Shown: positions 29,068 to 37,537 of the stretch, one piece after another
Position numbering within the stretch: the first letter of the stretch is position 1
Layout of the letters: the number at the start of each line of letters is the position of its first letter
DNA from: Macellibacteroides fermentans
Lineage (GTDB): Bacteria; Bacteroidota; Bacteroidia; Bacteroidales; Tannerellaceae
DNA length: 64,000 nucleotides
Assembly: GCF_013409575.1 (NCBI RefSeq)
Contig: NZ_JACCCY010000005.1
Coordinates: 62,001 to 126,000, forward strand
Direction of reading: 5' to 3'
Notes under the pieces: generated by a model
What the model saw: the letters and a program-made list of their open reading frames with translations, nothing else
What the model was told of the DNA's origin: nothing
Databases searched by the model: none
Translations under genes and position numbers: made by a program

Positions 29068-30336
29068 ATGAGTGAGCTGATAAATAATTCCGAAAAAAGA
29101 AAAGAGTTGCTTAAGCATATGATTCTACAATTGCATCAGGGGGAAGCTCCAGGTGAGGTAAGAAACAGACTGGTAGACTTGTTACGATCTATTCCCTATA
29201 ATGAAGTGGTTGAAGTAGAGCAGGAACTTATTATGGAAGGACTTCCAGAAGAAGAGGTGCTTCGTTTTTGCGATATACATACGGCGGTATTGGATGGCAG
29301 TATTGATGTTTCTGCTGCAAAATCATACCCTCCGGGACATCCTGTAGATACGTTCAAAAAAGAAAATATAGAATTGAGAAAGTGTACAGAGAAGCTTCAT
29401 GCTATTCTGTCTGATTTGTCTCAGTGGAAAACGGAAGATATTCCTACAAACTTTTTAAAGATAAAGGGCCTGTTCAACAGTCTGTCGGATGTCGACAAGC
29501 ATTATAAACGAAAAGAATATTTACTATTCCCGTTTCTGGAAAAATACGGTATAACTGGTCCTCCCACCGTTATGTGGGGTAAACACGACGAAACAAGGTT
29601 ATTGTTAAAGTCGGCTCACGAAGTGTTGCAAACCGCCGATTCCATTACTTTATCGGAGGTTCAAACGGTTGCCGACCTTGTACTAAGACCTGCCATAGAT
29701 GCCATTGAAGGTATGATAATGAAGGAAGAGGAGATTCTGTTGCCGATGTGCCTGGATAAACTTACCGATGAGAACTGGTATCAGATTTACACAGAAACAC
29801 TGGAATTCGGATTTTGTTTATATGATCCGCAGGACGAATGGACACCAACACTTGCTGAAAGCACGTTTAAAAGCGAACAAGATTCAACCGGGTCTAAAAG
29901 TGCAAATTATATACAAGGAGAGGCGATACGACTGTCCTCCGGAAGTTACTCCCTCAAAGAGCTGGAGGCATTGTTTGTAACATTGCCTGTCGATATTACG
30001 TTTGTCGACAAAGATGATAAAGTTAAATTTTTCTCCCATAGTCCGAACCGGGTATTCGAGCGTAACAGAGCAATTCTTGGCAGGGATGTGCGTTTATGTC
30101 ACCCTCCCGGAAGCGTACATATTGTCGAGCAGATTATTAGCGATTTTAAATCTGGCAAAGAAAACAAAGCTGCATTTTGGATTTCATCCTTTAAAGGCCG
30201 TTTTGTATATATTGAATATACTGCATTAAGAGGTAAAGATAATGAGTACCTAGGCGTTATAGAAGTTACTCAGGATATTACACAGTTAAGAGCACTGGAG
30301 GGTGATCAGCGGCTGTTATCCTACGAAAAGAGATAA
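29068..30336 (+). CDS. DUF438 - hemerythrin-like - PAS domain protein
   Basis: The ATG at 29068 (MSELINNSEKRKELLKHMIL) gives 422 residues; the 18 upstream in-frame codons do not fit. An N-terminal DUF438 helical domain (about 1-75) is followed by a hemerythrin-like cation-binding bundle (about 85-235). Metal-ligand candidates are in SDVDKHYKRKEYLLFPFLEK, MWGKHDETR and IMKEEEILLPMCL. The C-terminal PAS domain (about 300-410) has DITFVDKDDKVKFFSHS and the conserved LGRDVRLCHPPGSVHIVE stretch. Proteins of this build are thought to sense oxygen, nitric oxide or redox state through a diiron site. No output domain is present, so signalling would go through a partner. The adjacent downstream gene, 3 bases away, is the obvious candidate. 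Confidence 0.88.
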   Translation: MSELINNSEKRKELLKHMILQLHQGEAPGEVRNRLVDLLRSIPYNEVVEVEQELIMEGLPEEEVLRFCDIHTAVLDGSIDVSAAKSYPPGHPVDTFKKENIELRKCTEKLHAILSDLSQWKTEDIPTNFLKIKGLFNSLSDVDKHYKRKEYLLFPFLEKYGITGPPTVMWGKHDETRLLLKSAHEVLQTADSITLSEVQTVADLVLRPAIDAIEGMIMKEEEILLPMCLDKLTDENWYQIYTETLEFGFCLYDPQDEWTPTLAESTFKSEQDSTGSKSANYIQGEAIRLSSGSYSLKELEALFVTLPVDITFVDKDDKVKFFSHSPNRVFERNRAILGRDVRLCHPPGSVHIVEQIISDFKSGKENKAAFWISSFKGRFVYIEYTALRGKDNEYLGVIEVTQDITQLRALEGDQRLLSYEKR

Positions 30337-30339
30337 TAT

Positions 30340-30864
30340 ATGGAAGATCGCCTGCCTATAACCCTTCAAATGAAGGTTGCCGAACTATTGAATGATTATC
30401 CTGAAATTGAGGATACACTGCTTTCTTTATCACCGGCGTTTGCAAAATTAAAAAATCCAGTACTAAGGAAAACAGTGGCCCGTGTTACAACGCTACAGCA
30501 AGCGGCTAAAGTAGGGGGACTCAATGCCGGCTATCTGATTCAAGAGCTTAGAAGGGCAGCCGGAATTTCGGACACTGAGGTTGTACCTGATAAAGAAGAG
30601 GGCGACTTTGGAGATTGCCCGGAGTGTTTTGAGGGACTTCCGATTTCAGTAATTTTTGATGCGAGACCTCTTATCGATTCCGGAGATACTCCCATGCCCA
30701 AAATCCTTAAAGCGATGGATGACCTAAAGTCTGGTGAGGTATTTGAATTGCTTACCCCATTTTATCCGGCACCGATTATAGATACATTGAGAAAAAAAGG
30801 ATATAGTTCGTGGAGTAAAAAGGTAGCCCCGGATATAGTAAATACCTATTTTATGCGGAAATAG
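30340..30864 (+). CDS. DUF1858 - DUF2249 fusion protein
   Basis: A 174-residue soluble protein. The first 75 residues match the DUF1858 helical domain (ITLQMKVAELLNDYPEIEDT then LQQAAKVGGLNAGYLIQELR). After an acidic linker, residues about 100-174 match DUF2249 (VIFDARPLIDSGDTPMPKIL then LLTPFYPAPIIDTLRKKGYS). DUF1858 is often found beside hemerythrin proteins and in ScdA/YtfE-like iron-sulfur repair proteins. DUF2249 is a small TusA-like fold. Translational proximity to the DUF438-hemerythrin-PAS gene and the terminator after it make a two-gene operon. A role in handling nitrosative or iron-sulfur stress is plausible but inferred. Confidence 0.85.
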   Translation: MEDRLPITLQMKVAELLNDYPEIEDTLLSLSPAFAKLKNPVLRKTVARVTTLQQAAKVGGLNAGYLIQELRRAAGISDTEVVPDKEEGDFGDCPECFEGLPISVIFDARPLIDSGDTPMPKILKAMDDLKSGEVFELLTPFYPAPIIDTLRKKGYSSWSKKVAPDIVNTYFMRK

Positions 30865-30872
30865 TCCAGAAG

Positions 30873-30909
30873 AAAAATCAGATATGAATCATCCCGTATC
30901 TGATTTTTT
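30873..30909 (+). terminator. Terminator of the DUF438/DUF2249 operon
   Basis: AAAAATCAGATA (30873-30884) pairs with TATCTGATTTTT (30897-30908); the loop is 12 bases and the stem runs into a T tract. Confidence 0.85.
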
Positions 30910-30995
30910 ATTTAATAATAGAATCAAAATGTTCTTTTTAAATTGAAATTAATGTTTACTTTGCATGAATTAGATCATGTAAAAAACCTAATTTA

Positions 30996-31769
30996 ATGAA
31001 AAGAAGAAACTTTATCAGACTATCGGCTCTGGCAGGACTGTTGGCTGGAGCAAAAGGAGTTAATGCGTTACCTGTTTCCGGTAATAAACTTAAAAAAGAG
31101 ATTTACGAATGGCGTATTTATAACATGACGGGTGATGCTTCGGTTCTGGATACCTATCTTGAAAAGGCTTTGACTCCTGCATTAAATAAATACAAGGTTA
31201 AAGTTGGAGCTTTTAAATTATTTAAGGAGGAGTCGGCTGTAAAACGATTCTATCTGTTCGTATACCCATCCATCGAAACTTACCATCAGGTACAGAAAAA
31301 GATATGGGAGGATAAGACTTATCTGGCTGCTTCCAAAACTTATTTTGATCAAACAGCTTCTGCTCCGGTATATTCTCATTTCGATACTTATCTATGTGAA
31401 GCTTTCGACCGGCTACCGGTTATGTTACCAGCAGAAAAGAATAGCTTGCTATACGAGCTACGTATCTATAAAAGTCCGAATGAAGATGCCAACAGACGTA
31501 AAGTCCGTATGTTTAATGTAGAGGAAATAGATCTTTTCCATAAAAAAGGAATCCAGTCAGTTTGCTATGGAGATATCTTATCCGGTCCCGAAATGCCGGC
31601 TTTGATGTATCTTACATGGAATAAAAATCAGGAATCCCGGGATGCAGCATGGAAAGCATTCGGATCTAGTGAGGAGTGGAATAAGATGAAGGTTAAGCCA
31701 GAATATGCGTATACTGCAACCAAGGTGGAGAGTATTTATCTTGCTCCGCTTGCATACTCGCAAATATAA
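30996..31769 (+). CDS. NIPSNAP family protein with twin-arginine-like signal
   Basis: 257 residues. The N terminus MKRRNFIRLSALAGLLAGAK looks like a twin-arginine export signal. Two NIPSNAP-type ferredoxin-like domains follow: one opens with EIYEWRIYNMTGDASVLDTY (about 36-55), the second with LLYELRIYKSPNEDANRRKV (about 151-170) and contains MPALMYLTWNKNQESRDAAW. NIPSNAP proteins are small dimeric alpha-beta barrel proteins of uncertain role; bacterial exported ones often lie next to sugar or organic-acid transporters. Here a FucP-like sugar transporter follows in the same direction about 110 bases downstream, with its own promoter. Confidence 0.85.
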   Translation: MKRRNFIRLSALAGLLAGAKGVNALPVSGNKLKKEIYEWRIYNMTGDASVLDTYLEKALTPALNKYKVKVGAFKLFKEESAVKRFYLFVYPSIETYHQVQKKIWEDKTYLAASKTYFDQTASAPVYSHFDTYLCEAFDRLPVMLPAEKNSLLYELRIYKSPNEDANRRKVRMFNVEEIDLFHKKGIQSVCYGDILSGPEMPALMYLTWNKNQESRDAAWKAFGSSEEWNKMKVKPEYAYTATKVESIYLAPLAYSQI

Positions 31770-31800
31770 GAAACAATTCGGTTATTAAAATTTAAAAAAC

Positions 31801-31854
31801 TATCTTTGCCCTCATAACTTAGGTTGGCTGTATATATAAGGTATAACAGCCAAC
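31801..31854 (+). promoter_or_regulatory. Promoter and operator-like inverted repeat before the FucP-like gene
   Basis: TATCTTTG (31801-31808) matches TAnnTTTG. GTTGGCTGT (31823-31831) and ACAGCCAAC (31846-31854) are a perfect 9-bp inverted repeat with a 14-base spacer. The repeat lies just past the expected transcript start and 22 bases before the ATG, as expected of a repressor operator or an RNA hairpin that limits translation. Confidence 0.5.
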
Positions 31855-31876
31855 TTTAATCGATTTAATTTGCCAA

Positions 31877-33079
31877 ATGAAAAATTCTATTGTTCGTACT
31901 AAGACAGGAGTCTCTTATCTATATCCATTTATTGTTATCACCTCGTTGTTTTTTTTGTGGGGATTTGCACATAGTATTCTAGACGTTTTAAATAAACATT
32001 TTCAGGAAGTTCTTGTGATATCTAAAGCCCGTTCTGCTTTGGTACAGGCCGTAGTCTATGGTGGTTACTTCCTGATGGCACTCCCGGCAGGAATATTTAT
32101 GAAACGGTTTGGGTATCGGTGGGGAGTAATACTAGGATTAGTACTCTATGGAATCGGCGCTCTCATGTTTTACCCGGGTAGTTTTTTGATGTCATTCAAT
32201 TTTTTCCTGTTTTCCCTGTTTATAATCGGATGTGGATTAACTTGTCTGGAAACAGCGGCTAATCCATATGTCACTATTCTGGGGGAGCCCGAAACGAGTG
32301 CCAGCAGGCTTAATCTCTCTCAATCCTTTAATGGATTAGGTTGGATTGTGGGGCCATTTGTAGGGGGACTTGTTATTTTCCCGGAAGATGGTTCTGCTGG
32401 AGATATTGCGTTGCCTTATCTGGTTATAGGAGTAGTCGTTTTAGTGCTTGCAATATTGTTTATGAAATTGCCTTTGCCTGTAATAAGTACATCTGTCACG
32501 TCATCAAAAGACAATGAAGGGAAAGCTTCGTTGTGGCATTATCCTCATTTTGTATGGGGTGTCGTCGCATTGTTCTTTTATGTGGCAGCTCAGACCGGAA
32601 TCAATAGCTTCTTTATCAATTATGTGACGGAAGAAGTTCCTGATATAACGAATCGTGATGCGGCTTTATTACTCTCCCTGGGAGGGATGGGATTGTTTAT
32701 GACCGGCAGAATTATTGGCAGCTGGTTGATGCGTCGTATGCAGGCAGCAAAGCTTCTTGCATCCTGTGCTTTAGGTGCTATTATTACTATGGTGCTTGTA
32801 ATGATGCAGCTGCAGTGGATTTCTGTAGGTGCACTGTTTGCTTGTTACCTTTTTGAATCGATTATGTTCCCCACCATATTTGCTTTGGCTATACGGAGCT
32901 TGGGTAAGCACACGGAAAAGGCCTCTTCCTTCCTTATTATGTCCATAGTTGGTGGAGCTATTGCTCCCGTTGGCATGGGAATTTTAGGAGAAAACGAGAT
33001 GGCGAATGGTTTCTTGATTCCCTTGATTTGCTTTGTGGTTGTAGCTTTGTATGCATTTCGAGGCTACCGAAAGATTTGA
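31877..33079 (+). CDS. FucP-type sugar:proton symporter (major facilitator superfamily)
   Basis: A 400-residue MFS protein with about 12 spans. Family marks include FFLWGFAHSILDVLNKHFQE in the first span, YGGYFLMALPAGIFMKRFGY, and CLETAANPYVTILGEPETSASRLNLSQ region features with LNLSQSFNGLGWIVGPFVGG in the fourth and fifth spans, all typical of the FucP / glucose-galactose transporter group. These proteins carry fucose, glucose, galactose or related sugars with protons across the inner membrane. The sugar cannot be assigned. A promoter box and a 9-bp inverted repeat before the start suggest local regulation, possibly by a repressor encoded elsewhere. Confidence 0.9.
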   Translation: MKNSIVRTKTGVSYLYPFIVITSLFFLWGFAHSILDVLNKHFQEVLVISKARSALVQAVVYGGYFLMALPAGIFMKRFGYRWGVILGLVLYGIGALMFYPGSFLMSFNFFLFSLFIIGCGLTCLETAANPYVTILGEPETSASRLNLSQSFNGLGWIVGPFVGGLVIFPEDGSAGDIALPYLVIGVVVLVLAILFMKLPLPVISTSVTSSKDNEGKASLWHYPHFVWGVVALFFYVAAQTGINSFFINYVTEEVPDITNRDAALLLSLGGMGLFMTGRIIGSWLMRRMQAAKLLASCALGAIITMVLVMMQLQWISVGALFACYLFESIMFPTIFALAIRSLGKHTEKASSFLIMSIVGGAIAPVGMGILGENEMANGFLIPLICFVVVALYAFRGYRKI

Positions 33080-33184
33080 TTTTCGTATACTGAAGCTGAC
33101 TAACAATTCTTGTTCTATATTGTTATTTTAGTAGAGGATACCACTTCGAATCTGCCGGTATCTATTAATACAATTTAGGAAAGT

Positions 33185-33265
33185 ATGAGACAGCGAATGG
33201 TTCGTTATGTTTCGTCGTTAGTAAGATGGCTCTCTACAATGAAGTATCTGAACTGATGGATTGTA
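33185..33265 (+). pseudogene. N-terminal part of the CapD/FlaA1 homologue, interrupted by TGA
   Basis: An ATG at 33185, with AGGAAA a few bases upstream, opens a frame reading MRQRMVRYVSSLVRWLSTMK then YLN, a TGA at 33254-33256, and WIVLVLDLSLS in the same frame. The text on both sides is continuous, protein-like, and matches the basic amphipathic leader that normally precedes the first membrane span of these enzymes. A single C-to-T change (CGA to TGA) would explain the stop. Either the gene restarts downstream at TTG 33266 or it is impaired. Confidence 0.65.
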
Positions 33266-35116
33266 TTGGTACTCGATTTGTCTCTATCTCTCCTTTCGGC
33301 AATTGTATCTTACTTGCTTGTTTTGGCATTTCTTCAAATTCAATTTAATAGGGGAGAGCTTTATCGTTTTGTTTGTTTTGCTTTAGGAGCAGGTCTGCTT
33401 ATTCAACTTGTCTTTAAACTATACCGTGGTATAATCCGACACGCTTCTATTCAGGAAGCCAGTAGATTGCTTGCTGCCTTATTTTGTAAAGAACTGATAT
33501 TGTTGATTGCTATCCTGCTTTATTCGGGATTTTCTTCACAGTGGCTTGCTATCGTATTGCTGGATTTGCTAATCTCTTTCTTCTTGGTAATCAGCGTAAG
33601 GGCCTTGTTGGTTAGTATCTATTTTACTCTTGTTGGAGGTAATTTAAATGGAAATCGCCTTTTATTTATATACGGCACTGATAATCATAGCATAGCATTA
33701 ATAAATTGGGTTAGAAGCGGTGCATTACACCCCTATGTAGCTGTGGGTTTACTGTCTACAGATATGTCACAAAGCGGATTGCGAATAGGTGGACTTCCCG
33801 TTTTTGCTATTAGTACACCTGATTCATTTCGGAAACTTCTCACTCATGTGAGGTTGCAAACGGTGATGTTTCCAGATTATGCTACAGTGCAGCACGAACG
33901 TAATCGATTTGTTGAAGTATGCCTTCAATCCAATATTGAACTGCTTGTAGCTCCTCCTGTAGAATTACTTGATAATCCAGAGAAGACTCGTGAGCATATG
34001 AGGGAAATTAAAATAGAGGATTTGCTCGGACGTGAACAGATATCCATCAACATGGATGAAATTTCATCAGTACTTAAGGAGGAGGTGATTCTTGTTACTG
34101 GAGCCGCTGGTTCTATTGGAAGCGAGATATGCAGGTTGCTGGCAAGTATCCGAGTGAAACAACTTATTTTATTTGATAATGCAGAAACCCCCATGCATGA
34201 TTTAAGACTCGAGATACAAGATAGGTACCCCATGCAAAGTTTTGTACCTATCATAGGAGATGTACGTATTAAGTCAAGATTGGAGTTCGTTTTCACTAAA
34301 TATGCTCCAACGGTGGTTTTCCATGCTGCAGCTTATAAACATGTACCCTTGATGGAGGAGTATCCATGTGAGGCGATTCGGACCAATGTTGACGGAACCA
34401 GAAAGCTTGCAGATATGTCTGTTTTGCATTCTGTTAAGCGCTTTATTATGATATCTACCGACAAGGCTGTAAATCCTACCAATGTTATGGGGGCATCCAA
34501 GCGCATTGCAGAAATGTACGTACAAAGTCTTAGTTTTAAAATAGATGAAGCACGGGGTAAAACGCAATTTATTACTACCAGATTTGGAAATGTTCTTGGG
34601 TCAAATGGTTCGGTAGTAGCTCGTTTCAGGGAACAGATTCGCCGTGGGGGACCTGTTACTGTTACTCATCCTGATATTTTCAGGTATTTTATGACAATTC
34701 CGGAGGCTTCTCGATTGGTTCTCGAAGCTGTTACTTTAGGGAGAGGTGGAGAAATATTCGTTTTTGACATGGGTGAACCTGTGAAGATCGCTGATATGGC
34801 CAGGAGGATGATTCAATTGGCCGGGCTTATTCCTGATGAGCAGGTGAAGGTTGTCTTTGCCGGATTGCGTCCCGGAGAGAAACTCTATGAGGAATTGCTG
34901 ACCGATTCGGAGTTTACAGTTCCTACCAGACACCCTAAAATCCGAATAGCGAAAGTGAGAAGATATGAATGGAATGAGGTTAGTACAGCTGTGGATCAAT
35001 TGATTCGGATGGCTGAATCGGAAGAATCTGAACAGGTTATTCGCTTAATGAAAAAACTTGTTCCCGAATTTATAAGTAACCATTCTCCATACGAAATCTA
35101 TGATCCTAAAAATTAG
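33266..35116 (+). CDS. CapD/FlaA1-type membrane nucleotide-sugar 4,6-dehydratase/epimerase (polysaccharide biosynthesis)
   Basis: The open part, from the TTG at 33266, encodes 616 residues. Four N-terminal membrane spans (about 1-130) and a first Rossmann-like domain (FIYGTDNHSIALINWVRSG) precede an extended SDR domain from about 270. This has the NAD-binding motif VTGAAGSIGSE, the acidic VFHAAAYKHVPLMEEYPCEA, and STDKAVNPTNVMGASKRIAE, where Met replaces the usual Tyr of YxxxK, as is normal for this group. The enzymes dehydrate or epimerise UDP-linked HexNAc for capsule, O-antigen or glycoprotein sugars. Gene length matches the family except for the leader lost behind the TGA at 33254. No ATG exists near the N terminus, so the true start is unsettled. 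Confidence 0.85.
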   Translation: MVLDLSLSLLSAIVSYLLVLAFLQIQFNRGELYRFVCFALGAGLLIQLVFKLYRGIIRHASIQEASRLLAALFCKELILLIAILLYSGFSSQWLAIVLLDLLISFFLVISVRALLVSIYFTLVGGNLNGNRLLFIYGTDNHSIALINWVRSGALHPYVAVGLLSTDMSQSGLRIGGLPVFAISTPDSFRKLLTHVRLQTVMFPDYATVQHERNRFVEVCLQSNIELLVAPPVELLDNPEKTREHMREIKIEDLLGREQISINMDEISSVLKEEVILVTGAAGSIGSEICRLLASIRVKQLILFDNAETPMHDLRLEIQDRYPMQSFVPIIGDVRIKSRLEFVFTKYAPTVVFHAAAYKHVPLMEEYPCEAIRTNVDGTRKLADMSVLHSVKRFIMISTDKAVNPTNVMGASKRIAEMYVQSLSFKIDEARGKTQFITTRFGNVLGSNGSVVARFREQIRRGGPVTVTHPDIFRYFMTIPEASRLVLEAVTLGRGGEIFVFDMGEPVKIADMARRMIQLAGLIPDEQVKVVFAGLRPGEKLYEELLTDSEFTVPTRHPKIRIAKVRRYEWNEVSTAVDQLIRMAESEESEQVIRLMKKLVPEFISNHSPYEIYDPKN

Positions 35117-35132
35117 TGATTACAGATCTACT

Positions 35133-35162
35133 TTTGTTAGTTGCGAGAATTTACTACCTTTG
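35133..35162 (+). promoter_or_regulatory. Promoter of the HAD-like gene
   Basis: TACCTTTG (35155-35162) matches TAnnTTTG, with TTTG (35133-35136) 18 bases upstream. The transcript would start about 25 bases before the ATG. Confidence 0.55.
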
Positions 35163-35192
35163 TGCTTCAAATCAGTTTACGAAATATAAATT

Positions 35193-35627
35193 ATGGTAAT
35201 TGCGGTTGATTTTGATGGAACTATTGTAACTCATAAATATCCTAAAATAGGTGAAGAGATTCCTTTCGCCATTGAATCCCTTAAGTTGATTCAGAAAGAG
35301 GGTAGGCATTTACTTATCTTGTGGACCGTTCGTGAAGGCGATCTATTAGATGAGGCTGTTGCTTTTTGTAAAGAGAGGGGGCTAAACTTTTATGCCGTTA
35401 ACAAGAATGATCCTGAAGAAGTTGCTGGAAAGGCACCACGTAAGCTGACCGCCGATCTGTTTATTGACGACCGTAACTTTGGTGGACTACCTGATTGGGG
35501 GCTGATTTACAATACGCTGAAAAACAATGACAGCAGAGCCTGTTTTTCTACAGATGTTTTTTTAAAGGGTGCTATGGTACAGGAGGAACAACCTAAGAAA
35601 AGTAAATTTTTTGGTTTGATTCGCTGA
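35193..35627 (+). CDS. Small HAD-superfamily hydrolase (BT0820-like)
   Basis: 144 residues. The HAD nucleophile motif DxD is at the very N terminus (MVIAVDFDGTIV, Asp 6 and Asp 8). The second motif is in LLILWTVREGDLLDEAV and the acidic motif in DLFIDDRNFGGLPDWG. The chain is short, without a cap domain, as in the structurally known Bacteroides BT0820 type. Members are probably phosphatases with unknown substrates. The gene has its own promoter and converges on the alpha/beta hydrolase gene with 10 bases between stops. Confidence 0.85.
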   Translation: MVIAVDFDGTIVTHKYPKIGEEIPFAIESLKLIQKEGRHLLILWTVREGDLLDEAVAFCKERGLNFYAVNKNDPEEVAGKAPRKLTADLFIDDRNFGGLPDWGLIYNTLKNNDSRACFSTDVFLKGAMVQEEQPKKSKFFGLIR

Positions 35628-35637
35628 TACGTTGTGC

Positions 35638-36651
35638 TTACTTGCCTGATTGTTGTTTTAACCAACTGAATATAACCTGATAAGTTTCCTTTCTTGCAGG
35701 CTCGTTGGATAAGATCAAGTCATGTTTGCCGTTATGAATTTGCTTGCATGTAACACGGCTTCCCAGCATCTTTCCGTACTTTTGGATATCTTTTACATCA
35801 AGTACGATGTCGGAAGTATGATATAGCTCATTCCATATTTTCGTTTCAGGTATGGACTTGTCGGACGACATGACCAGAATCGGACAGGTTAGGTTTAATC
35901 CTTTTTGAATGGTTTGATGTCCTTTGTGTATTGCATGGATCCATCCTGCCTTTTTGGGATGTCCGGTTGTTTTTTTCCAGTTTTCGTTATATTCCCACTC
36001 TCCATGAAAGCGTTTCAGTAAGCTATGTGCATATTGGGAAATTCCTTTTCCTTCCACTTCCAGATTAGGGAAATAGTTTCCAATAAATGAAATAACAGGT
36101 ATGACAACCTCTTCCATAAACCAGCTCATATTCATATCGAGGAAGGGACTGTTTAATATTAATGCACTTACAGGAAGTTTGTTGCCCTTACTTTGTAGGT
36201 AAAGCGGAGTAATAAGTCCACCTGTAGAATGTGCCATAAGGATAATATCCCGGTTACCTTCCGCTTTGATGATAGCAATTGCTGTATCCAGGTCGGCAAA
36301 ATATTCTGAAAGGTTTTTTGCGAAAAATGCATCTTGATCAGGTAAAATGGACCGACCGTACTTCCGTAGATCCAGTGCATAAAAGTTATATCCATGTGTT
36401 GCAGCACTGTCTCCCAGCGCTCGTTGAAAGAAATAATCGTTGTATCCGTGAACATACAAAATGGCTGGTCCGTCTTTACTGACAGGCTCTCTCTTTACTA
36501 ATGTGCAAACTACTTTACCTGCATAGTCGTCAGCCATATGCAGTATCCTATATTTGTAATCTGTTCCGGGAAGTTCGGTTATATATTGTCCTTGAGCAGA
36601 AAATCCAATAGATATCAGTATAAAAGCAAATAAAAACTTCTTTATCATCAT
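35638..36651 (-). CDS. Exported alpha/beta hydrolase (serine esterase / lysophospholipase-like)
   Basis: 337 residues with a signal peptide (IKKFLFAFILISIGFSAQGQ). The alpha/beta-hydrolase core has the oxyanion region ILYVHGYNDYFFQR, the nucleophile elbow ILMAHSTGGLITPLYL (Ser about residue 143, GxSxG written as AHSTG), an acid near VMSSDKSIPE and the catalytic His in NGKHDLIL (about residue 313). The motifs are closest to the monoacylglycerol lipase / lysophospholipase PldB type. It should act in the periplasm on an unknown ester. It is transcribed alone from a TATCTTTG box on the minus strand. Confidence 0.83.
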   Translation of the reverse strand: MMIKKFLFAFILISIGFSAQGQYITELPGTDYKYRILHMADDYAGKVVCTLVKREPVSKDGPAILYVHGYNDYFFQRALGDSAATHGYNFYALDLRKYGRSILPDQDAFFAKNLSEYFADLDTAIAIIKAEGNRDIILMAHSTGGLITPLYLQSKGNKLPVSALILNSPFLDMNMSWFMEEVVIPVISFIGNYFPNLEVEGKGISQYAHSLLKRFHGEWEYNENWKKTTGHPKKAGWIHAIHKGHQTIQKGLNLTCPILVMSSDKSIPETKIWNELYHTSDIVLDVKDIQKYGKMLGSRVTCKQIHNGKHDLILSNEPARKETYQVIFSWLKQQSGK

Positions 36652-36744
36652 TGTAATTGGTTTGGATAAATTTCAGTTTCAGACCAGTGACGGTTAGCCG
36701 GTAAAATGGTAGTATTCTATTTTTTCCAGATTAACCTTCTGGCA

Positions 36745-36752
36745 CAAAGATA
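36745..36752 (-). promoter_or_regulatory. -7 promoter box of the alpha/beta hydrolase gene
   Basis: TATCTTTG on the minus strand matches TAnnTTTG. The leader would be roughly 85 bases. It diverges from the ribosomal operon promoter at 36818-36848. Confidence 0.4.
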
Positions 36753-36817
36753 ACGAATACTTTGTATAGTTAATCAGCAGTCACGAAATACTTTAATGAA
36801 AAAATATAGAGAAAGGG

Positions 36818-36848
36818 TTGCATGCAAAATTTATATTCCCTACCTTTG
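36818..36848 (+). promoter_or_regulatory. Promoter of the rpsF-rpsR-rplI operon
   Basis: TTG (36818-36820), 20-base spacer, TACCTTTG (36841-36848): a full match to the Bacteroidota consensus. It lies inside the upstream part of the longest rpsF frame and so supports the downstream ATG at 36890. Confidence 0.7.
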
Positions 36849-36889
36849 CACCGCTAAATTTTATTAATTACAAAACAAAACAGCGTTTT

Positions 36890-37243
36890 ATGAACAATTA
36901 CGAAACCGTTTTCATTTTGACTCCCGTTTTGTCTGACGCACAGATGAAGGAAGCGGTAGAAAAATTCACAAACCTTCTGAAAGCTGAAGGTGCTGAAATC
37001 GTGAATGAAGAGAACTGGGGATTGCGCAAGCTTGCTTATCCTATCGACAAGAAGACGACAGGCTTCTACCAGTTAGTTGAATTCAAAGCAAATCCGGAAA
37101 CTATCGCTACATTGGAAGTTAACTTCCGTCGTGACGAGCGTGTGATTCGCTTCCTGACTTTCCGTCAGGATAAGTATGCCGCAGAATACGCAGCAAAGAG
37201 AAGACATTTGAAATCATCTAAAGAAACAGTAAAGGAGAACTAA
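36890..37243 (+). CDS. rpsF: 30S ribosomal protein S6
   Basis: The ATG at 36890 gives 117 residues beginning [20 protein letters not shown], the usual S6 start; upstream codons overlap the promoter. The ferredoxin-like fold is evident: [20 protein letters not shown] and [21 protein letters not shown]6 binds 16S rRNA together with S18 in the platform of the small subunit. The S18 gene begins 2 bases after the stop, as in most Bacteroidota. The C terminus carries a short Lys-rich tail ([14 protein letters not shown]). Confidence 0.97.
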   Translation: MNNYETVFILTPVLSDAQMKEAVEKFTNLLKAEGAEIVNEENWGLRKLAYPIDKKTTGFYQLVEFKANPETIATLEVNFRRDERVIRFLTFRQDKYAAEYAAKRRHLKSSKETVKEN

Positions 37244-37245
37244 TT

Positions 37246-37515
37246 ATGGCAGCAGCACAATCAGAAATCAGATACTTAACTCCTCCATCAGTAGACGTTA
37301 AGAAAAAGAAATATTGCCGTTTCAAAAAGAACGGTATCCGGTACATCGATTACAAAGATCCTGAATTCTTGAAGAAATTCCTGAATGAACAAGGAAAGAT
37401 TCTTCCACGTCGTATTACTGGTACTTCATTGAAGTTCCAACGTCGTATTGCTCAGGCAGTAAAGAGAGCTCGTCACTTGGCGTTGCTTCCTTTCGTAACC
37501 GATTTGATGAAATAA
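37246..37515 (+). CDS. rpsR: 30S ribosomal protein S18
   Basis: 89 residues. Conserved S18 core: [20 protein letters not shown], then [20 protein letters not shown] and [14 protein letters not shown]. It forms a heterodimer with S6 on 16S rRNA. It is the middle gene of the operon, with rplI starting 22 bases downstream behind an AAAAGGAGGAAA sequence, an unusually strong Shine-Dalgarno match for this phylum. The full length and all rRNA-contact basic residues are present. Confidence 0.98.
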   Translation: MAAAQSEIRYLTPPSVDVKKKKYCRFKKNGIRYIDYKDPEFLKKFLNEQGKILPRRITGTSLKFQRRIAQAVKRARHLALLPFVTDLMK

Positions 37516-37537
37516 TTTTAAAAGGAGGAAACAGAAT

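Noticed and set aside
33185-33265. Possible selenocysteine or programmed read-through at the TGA of the CapD homologue
   Set aside because: No family precedent for selenocysteine at this leader position and no obvious stem-loop directly after the TGA; a nonsense mutation is simpler.
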